Origin: a virus
IMG/VR virus record: IMGVR_UViG_3300032046_005782
Location: 1 to 52,532 of that record
Length of the DNA: 52,532 nt
Strand: one strand, 5' to 3'
Below, piece by piece: positions 48,892 to 52,532 of this stretch. The notes under the pieces were generated by a model. The model was not told the origin of the DNA, did not search any database, and saw nothing but the letters and a program-made list of their open reading frames with translations. How positions within the stretch are numbered: the first letter of the stretch is position 1; the number at the start of each line of letters is the position of its first letter. The position numbers were made by a program, and so were the translations under genes.

Positions 48892-49296
48892 TCACTCCAT
48901 CGCCAGTCCCAGGGCTATCACCTGGCCTGCTTGGTTGTATTCGCGTTGGATGGTGTACCCCTCGCGGGTGGCTAGTCGCTCCGCCTCGACCACTGAGTAG
49001 TGGTAGGCGACTTCGCTCATGATCTGGCGGACTCTCCCACCTGCCCTGCCGTAGTCGTCATAGACGACCGTGTAGGTTCCATCGGCTGCTCTCGCCCATC
49101 CCATGTCGGCGAACATCCCCTTGACCTGGCTTTTGCGGATGATGAAATCGGCGGGGCGGGTGGCGCTGGCAAATCCATGCAGTTGGCCTGTCCCTACTTC
49201 GCAGGTAAACCCGAGACGCTCACCGACTTCCCGGAGGGTTTGGGCCAGGATGGCGGGGTCATCCAGTTTGGTCACGATTTCCAAGTAGTTGCTCAC
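48892..49296 (-). CDS. DUF1257 (Ycf35)-like protein
   Basis: 134 residues, GTG start after AAGGAGGATCA. LEIVTKLDDPAILAQTLREV, GERLGFTCEVG, ADFIIRKSQVKGMFADMGWA and QIMSEVAYHYSVVEAERLAT follow the DUF1257/Ycf35 layout (an I-T-x-I-x-D-type start, central beta region and a helical end). It is first behind early promoter E3 and next to DUF2997, the conserved partner. Biochemical role not established. Confidence 0.65.
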   Translation of the reverse strand: MSNYLEIVTKLDDPAILAQTLREVGERLGFTCEVGTGQLHGFASATRPADFIIRKSQVKGMFADMGWARAADGTYTVVYDDYGRAGGRVRQIMSEVAYHYSVVEAERLATREGYTIQREYNQAGQVIALGLAME

Positions 49297-49320
49297 TGAT
49301 CCTCCTTGCGTGTGTTCTAC

Positions 49321-49355
49321 CTTATAGACGTATTATAGGCGGAAAACTTCAGTTG
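49321..49355 (-). promoter_or_regulatory. Early promoter element E3
   Basis: Minus strand CAACTGAAGTTTTCCGCC with TATAAT (49332-49337) and TATAAG (49321-49326) after it. Drives DUF1257, DUF2997 and the replication initiator. It lies in the short gap after the gene ending at 49363. Confidence 0.7.
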
Positions 49356-49362
49356 GGGTAGT

Positions 49363-49602
49363 TCACTCGTCGAGGAGGCGCTTGAATTCGGATATCATGA
49401 ATTTGAGACGCTGCTGGCCATACTCCTTGAGAAAGACGTCCAGTCCCAGGCTGCACATGCGCACAAAAACCTCAGCGGGTTGCATGTTGCGGATCGTGAC
49501 GGTGGCCAGGCGTAGTTCTTGGGCCTGTTCATCTGGCAAGTCAGCCTGGTAGGTTGTGATACGAGCGCCATCCTTGACGGTTACGGTCACTTCCATGGGC
49601 AT
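49363..49602 (-). CDS. Small unknown protein after the RecT-like gene
   Basis: 79 residues from MPMEVTVTVKDGARITTYQA. Strand-rich start, then LPDEQAQELRLATVTIRNMQ and helical FLKEYGQQRLKFMISEFKRL. AGGAGGAACACC precedes the ATG. It shares the strand-helix plan of the 73/84-residue paralogs at 6943-7390 (for example ATVTIRN and the helical end), perhaps a distant relative. Function unknown. Confidence 0.6.
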   Translation of the reverse strand: MPMEVTVTVKDGARITTYQADLPDEQAQELRLATVTIRNMQPAEVFVRMCSLGLDVFLKEYGQQRLKFMISEFKRLLDE

Positions 49603-49615
49603 GGTGTTCCTCCTG

Positions 49616-50434
49616 TTATATGTCTTGATCCGGGTGCAGTACCAGGTTGGACTGCGCGAGTTGGTCCGCCATTTCTTCCGGTGTGAGCTCACTGAATTTC
49701 TGGAGCGTTTCGCGGGTGCGGGCGCTGAGGCTTGCTACCTGCGCGCGTTCGCCGTCTGTCCCATCCGGGTACGAGGTCCAGGCGGCTTGCCAATCTTCCT
49801 CGTCCGTGACGGTTCCATCGGTCGTGGCCCAGGACATGGCGGAAATCTCCGCGATCGTGGGGTATCCATAGGCTTGACGGATGGCCTTCGTCAGGGCGCG
49901 TTTCTGTGCCAAATCTTCCCAGGTCCAGTTCCGGAGTTCGGTATCGATGGGCCTGCCCGTATCGTCGAACATTTCCTGCGGCTTTACCACTCCGATGCTG
50001 GTGAAGGCGCAGGTGGCCCAGGCATCTGCATAGTCTGCTCCGCCTGCGGTCAAGGCGTTAAAGACGGGCATGGTGTCTACCCTCATCAACTGGCATTCGA
50101 AGGCGAGCGCTTTCTTTGGCACTCCGTGGCCAGTTACTTTGGTGAACTTGCGGACAAAGGGGCTTTTCGTGGTTGCCCAGGTTACAATCAGGGTGTACCC
50201 TGGGACTATCACGAATTTCCCGTCTTCCGTCACCCAGGCGCGAATCTGCCCGCTGAACGGATTTGCTCCCCACATCAAGGTGGCCTGGGCGGCTGCCAGG
50301 GCCTGTTCGTAGGAGAGATTTTCTCCGCCAGGGACGAGGCGCTGCCATCGGCGCGCGAGGGCGTCGAGCATGGCATCGCTTCCCCAGGGCTGCATCGAGC
50401 GTGTTACCATCGGTTTCTTCTGGTCGTTAGGCAT
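49616..50434 (-). CDS. RecT/Red-beta-like single-strand annealing protein
   Basis: 272 residues, ATG after AGGAGGAACGAGA. The stretch YEQALAAAQATLMWGANPFS, GQIRAWVTEDGKFVIVPGYT, then a cysteine-bearing AWATCAFTSIG and QKRALTKAIRQAYGYPTIAE follow the order of RecT/Bet-type annealing proteins (N-P-F near the first helix, a central sheet, and a basic K-R-A-L helix). It would anneal single strands in recombination-dependent replication or end joining. No partner exonuclease is recognised nearby. First gene behind promoter E4. Confidence 0.65.
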   Translation of the reverse strand: MPNDQKKPMVTRSMQPWGSDAMLDALARRWQRLVPGGENLSYEQALAAAQATLMWGANPFSGQIRAWVTEDGKFVIVPGYTLIVTWATTKSPFVRKFTKVTGHGVPKKALAFECQLMRVDTMPVFNALTAGGADYADAWATCAFTSIGVVKPQEMFDDTGRPIDTELRNWTWEDLAQKRALTKAIRQAYGYPTIAEISAMSWATTDGTVTDEEDWQAAWTSYPDGTDGERAQVASLSARTRETLQKFSELTPEEMADQLAQSNLVLHPDQDI

Positions 50435-50460
50435 TCTCGTTCCTCCTGAATCATGGTCTA

Positions 50461-50496
50461 CCTATCACACGAGTTGAGGTCGGAAAACTTCAGTTG
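50461..50496 (-). promoter_or_regulatory. Early promoter element E4
   Basis: Minus strand CAACTGAAGTTTTCCGACC, AACTCG, then GTGATAGG at the -10 place. Drives the RecT-like gene and the small gene after it. The -10 is poorer than those of E1-E3. Confidence 0.65.
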
Positions 50497-50516
50497 GTCA
50501 GGAGGCTGTCTGTGGT

Positions 50517-51098
50517 TTAGAAAAGCGCCATTTGTTCGCCTGGCAGGGCCAGGCTGGTCGGGGGGACGGCCACACCCAGGCTCTCGGTCATGCTCTGTAA
50601 CTCCGCCATGGCGATGTCCAGGGCCTGGTGTTCCATTTGCGTTCTGCTGCGGAATATGGCCTTCGACATCCCGGCTTTTGCTTGCTTGAGCAGGGCTTCC
50701 AGTTCTTCTTTGCAGTAGTGCACGCGCCTAATTGCCCAGGAGATCTGGACGGCGGGGGGCAGGCAGTCCACTCTTACCCAGTGGTCAATCTCGAAGCGGT
50801 CCGAGCGGTAGCAACCAATCGAGAAAGACAGCACGCAGTTGGGGTCGGGGCCCGGGTTCCCCACCCGGTCCAGTCCAATCTCTGTGACGGTGTGGGGGCT
50901 TGCGGTATAGAGATTCCTCCACACGGTTCCCGGCAGGCTCTCCATGGTCCAGGGCAGTGTGGTGTATTGCTCCGCTTCCCGCACATTGCCCTTCCCTGCC
51001 CGCAGGCATGCCCGCAGGTGTGCATGCTTTTCCTGGCTGTAGCGCCTTGCGTCATCAGGTGTCTGCACGCTCAGCGGGATGCAGGTATAGAGGTCCAT
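50517..51098 (-). CDS. Early protein ending in a QMALF clamp-like motif
   Basis: 193 residues from MDLYTCIPLSVQTPDDARRY. Mixed alpha/beta centre with cysteines (NCVLSFSIGCYRSDRFEIDH) and a helical end (CKEELEALLKQAKAGMSKAI). It finishes GEQMALF, a C-terminal Q-x-x-L-F like the beta-clamp binding motif. AGGAGGAAGGCAAGTG lies before the ATG, which overlaps the previous stop. Last gene of the operon that comes through the junction from ftsK. No family recognised. Confidence 0.65.
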   Translation of the reverse strand: MDLYTCIPLSVQTPDDARRYSQEKHAHLRACLRAGKGNVREAEQYTTLPWTMESLPGTVWRNLYTASPHTVTEIGLDRVGNPGPDPNCVLSFSIGCYRSDRFEIDHWVRVDCLPPAVQISWAIRRVHYCKEELEALLKQAKAGMSKAIFRSRTQMEHQALDIAMAELQSMTESLGVAVPPTSLALPGEQMALF

Positions 51099-51508
51099 CA
51101 CTTGCCTTCCTCCTGGGCCTGGGCCTGCTTCAGAATCAGGGCTGCCAGGACTTTGGGGGCGTGCCAATCGTCGAGGGCCTGCTGCAGGACTTCGACCGAC
51201 TGCTTGAGGTAGTCTTCGCGCAACCAGGCGGCGTCTTCCCCTTCCCGCCAGAAGACATATTCTGCCCACTCGATGGGGTCTTCCGGGTGGAGTTCGTACT
51301 GCCAGACCTGCTCCGGCGTCAGGGGGTCCGGATAGACTACCCTGCCCAGAAAGCGAAACCCGGCCAGGTGACGCGGGGGGACGTCGGCGGTGATCACGTC
51401 GGGATGCAGGCGGGCGGGCATCCAGGCTTTCGTTTCCTCCGGGATGTATCCATCCGGCTGACACCCTATCGATGGGGGCCTATTGCGGTATAAATAGGCG
51501 GCTTTCAC
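51098..51508 (-). CDS. Small unknown protein
   Basis: 136 residues, GTG start after GGGGAAGTAAC. Proline/acid-rich N half (ADVPPRHLAGFRFLGRVVYP), PLTPEQVWQYELHPEDPIEW, and a helical end (QQALDDWHAPKVLAALILKQ). No family recognised. Coupled on both sides by overlaps. Confidence 0.6.
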   Translation of the reverse strand: MKAAYLYRNRPPSIGCQPDGYIPEETKAWMPARLHPDVITADVPPRHLAGFRFLGRVVYPDPLTPEQVWQYELHPEDPIEWAEYVFWREGEDAAWLREDYLKQSVEVLQQALDDWHAPKVLAALILKQAQAQEEGK

Positions 51509-51509
51509 G

Positions 51510-51875
51510 TTACTTCCCCTTCTCTGGACACAGGTGGGAGGCACTTTGGGCGGCCTGCAGGACGGTCACGTTCCACTCGACCATGTGCTGCTCGAGTGCA
51601 GGGACTGGCCACAGGGTGATTTTGTGGTCCACCCAGGGCTGCTGGTCGGCGCTTTGGCTTGCCTGCCGGATGGTTTCGCTCCAGGCATGCAGGTAGTGTT
51701 CGACGTCGAAGGCGGTGGCGAAGGTGCAGGCGGCTTCCACCAGGGCGTCTACCGGGGCGGTGATCAGCACGATGGTCAATTCCTTGATGGCAAAAACCGC
51801 CAGGCGGACTCTGCCGGTGGCCTGGTCTCGAATGCAAACGTGGACGAGTTTGATGCTGTGGGTCGCTTCACTCAC
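51510..51875 (-). CDS. Small unknown protein
   Basis: 121 residues, GTG at 51875 after AGGAGGAAGCC. Strands at the N end (SIKLVHVCIRDQATGRVRLA, VFAIKELTIVLITAPV) and helices later (LEQHMVEWNVTVLQAAQSAS). The pattern resembles the 73/84-residue early proteins in outline. No family recognised. Confidence 0.6.
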   Translation of the reverse strand: MSEATHSIKLVHVCIRDQATGRVRLAVFAIKELTIVLITAPVDALVEAACTFATAFDVEHYLHAWSETIRQASQSADQQPWVDHKITLWPVPALEQHMVEWNVTVLQAAQSASHLCPEKGK

Positions 51876-52092
51876 GGCTTCCTCCTGTTGTGAAATCGTA
51901 ATCCGTTTCAATGGACGCTGGTTTGTTGGTCAATCCCCCCCACTTCCTGAAGTGGGATGCTGAAACTCCCATGCCTGCGGCTGCATCTTTCAGGGTGTGT
52001 GCTTTGATGAGTAGGGGGTATCCACCACCATTGTAGGCGTAGACGTGCACGGGACATTTGTTTGGGACTCTCCATCGCTTATACCTGGGCAT
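51868..52092 (-). CDS. Small basic protein with HTH-like helix
   Basis: 74 residues from MPRYKRWRVPNKCPVHVYAY. Later LKDAAAGMGVSASHFRKWGG looks like a helix-turn-helix of the homeodomain or Mor type. AGGGGAACGTGACC precedes the ATG. Possibly a regulator of the ftsK-linked operon. Confidence 0.5.
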   Translation of the reverse strand: MPRYKRWRVPNKCPVHVYAYNGGGYPLLIKAHTLKDAAAGMGVSASHFRKWGGLTNKPASIETDYDFTTGGSRE

Positions 52093-52094
52093 GG

Positions 52095-52430
52095 TCACGT
52101 TCCCCTGCGCTTTAGTCGTCGATGGAGGTGTCGTTGCGGTTTCACCTGTTCGGTGCGGATGCGTGGTTTCCGGCGCTTGCGCCACTTCACCTGTTCGGTG
52201 CGGATGCGTGGTTTCCGGCGCTTGCGCCACTTCACCTGTTCGGCGCGCTTGGACATGGCGGCGTGGGCGACTGCGTTCCGTGCACGGTCGGCGCTGATGT
52301 CGAATTCACGCGCGATCTGCGCTTCGACATCCGCGCGGTTCTTCACCTGGCTCTCGCCGTCGAGGCGGACGAGTTCGGCTGCGCGGGCATAGATGCGCTG
52401 GCGTTCGGCTTTCGTCACTCGATTGGTCAT
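52095..52430 (-). CDS. Helical protein with repeated basic C-terminal tail
   Basis: 111 residues from MTNRVTKAERQRIYARAAEL. DVEAQIAREFDISADRARNA is a plausible helix-turn-helix, and the tail repeats EQVKWRKRRKPRIRT twice with a third partial copy, giving a strongly basic DNA-binding end. AAGGAGGAACCA precedes the ATG. That ATG overlaps the stop of ftsK if the window is circular. Confidence 0.6.
   Translation of the reverse strand: MTNRVTKAERQRIYARAAELVRLDGESQVKNRADVEAQIAREFDISADRARNAVAHAAMSKRAEQVKWRKRRKPRIRTEQVKWRKRRKPRIRTEQVKPQRHLHRRLKRRGT
52141..52248 (-). repeat. 45-base tandem repeat in a coding region
   Basis: Two full copies (52141-52185 and 52186-52230) and a third partial one. In frame (15 residues), so it lengthens the basic tail of the encoded protein without breaking it. 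Confidence 0.9.
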
Positions 52431-52449
52431 TGGTTCCTCCTTCCCCCTG

Positions 52450-52473
52450 GGTGGGTGGGTGGGTGGGTGGGTG
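52450..52473 (+). repeat. GGGT tetranucleotide run, G-quadruplex candidate
   Basis: About six GGGT units in a row, followed by more G/C-rich sequence to the window end (GGGGCCGGGGGCGGGGCGG). Can fold as a G-quadruplex on the plus strand. It lies just beside the ftsK 3' end and next to the possible genome junction, where assembly could be unreliable. Confidence 0.75.
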
Positions 52474-52532
52474 GCCTGGGGCCGGGGGCGGGGCGGCGCG
52501 CCGCGGCGGACCCAGAAGGCCGACACCAGAAA

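Noticed and set aside
1-52532. Integrase, excisionase, transposase, tail sheath, DNA polymerase
   Set aside because: Looked for by motif and by length; no frame showed their signatures. Absence is by eye only and a divergent version could be missed.

Overview
The window looks like the whole, or almost the whole, genome of a tailed bacteriophage (siphovirus plan) that may persist as a plasmid (phage-plasmid). The host cannot be named from this sequence. The DNA is visibly G+C-rich, and nearly every gene has a strong AGGAGG-type ribosome binding site. I see no integrase, excisionase or transposase. There is instead a ParA / ribbon-helix-helix partition pair beside an array of palindromes, a Phd-like antitoxin and an FtsK-like DNA pump. 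The FtsK frame runs off the left edge. If the right edge is joined to position 1, the frame stays open and stops at 52427-52429 in an ATGA overlap with the next gene, so the 52,532 bases may be one closed circle.

Layout. (1) 1-3534, minus: antitoxin, ParA, RHH protein, palindromic centromere-like array, FtsK, which continues through the junction into small genes 52430-50517. (2) 3588-5387, plus: ParB-domain/DNA methyltransferase fusion and a small basic protein. (3) 7439-5450, minus: early operon with two tandem paralogs, a radical SAM enzyme and two small proteins. (4) 7450-12331, plus: terminase small and large subunits, a portal-MuF fusion and a small protein, closed by a bidirectional terminator at 12368-12400. 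(5) 12401-19669, minus: thirteen small unknown genes, most separated by a pair of covarying hairpins. (6) 19690-21012: about 1.3 kb without protein genes, holding two divergent structured RNAs. (7) 21027-46159, plus: lysis genes (amidase, holin), then protease/scaffold, decoration, major capsid, connectors, tail tube, frameshifted tail chaperone, a 2,043-residue tape measure, baseplate-like protein and fibres. (8) 46152-50496, minus: replication and recombination (RecT-like annealing protein, DUF1257 and DUF2997 proteins, a replication initiator with a DnaA domain-I-like C terminus).

Working together: at least four minus-strand early units (starts at 7390, 15956, 49296 and 50434) share one promoter-like element containing CAACTGAAGTTTT. 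The plus-strand late genes lie behind a textbook TTGACA-17-TATAAT promoter, a roughly 410-base structured RNA and a strong intrinsic terminator placed just before the first lysis gene. That layout resembles antitermination control of late genes. A second short palindrome, TTGACTTGTCAA, recurs upstream of several gene starts. Three early proteins end in QLPLF, QMALF or QGSLF, which resemble sliding-clamp binding motifs; with no phage polymerase visible, this suggests use of the host replisome.
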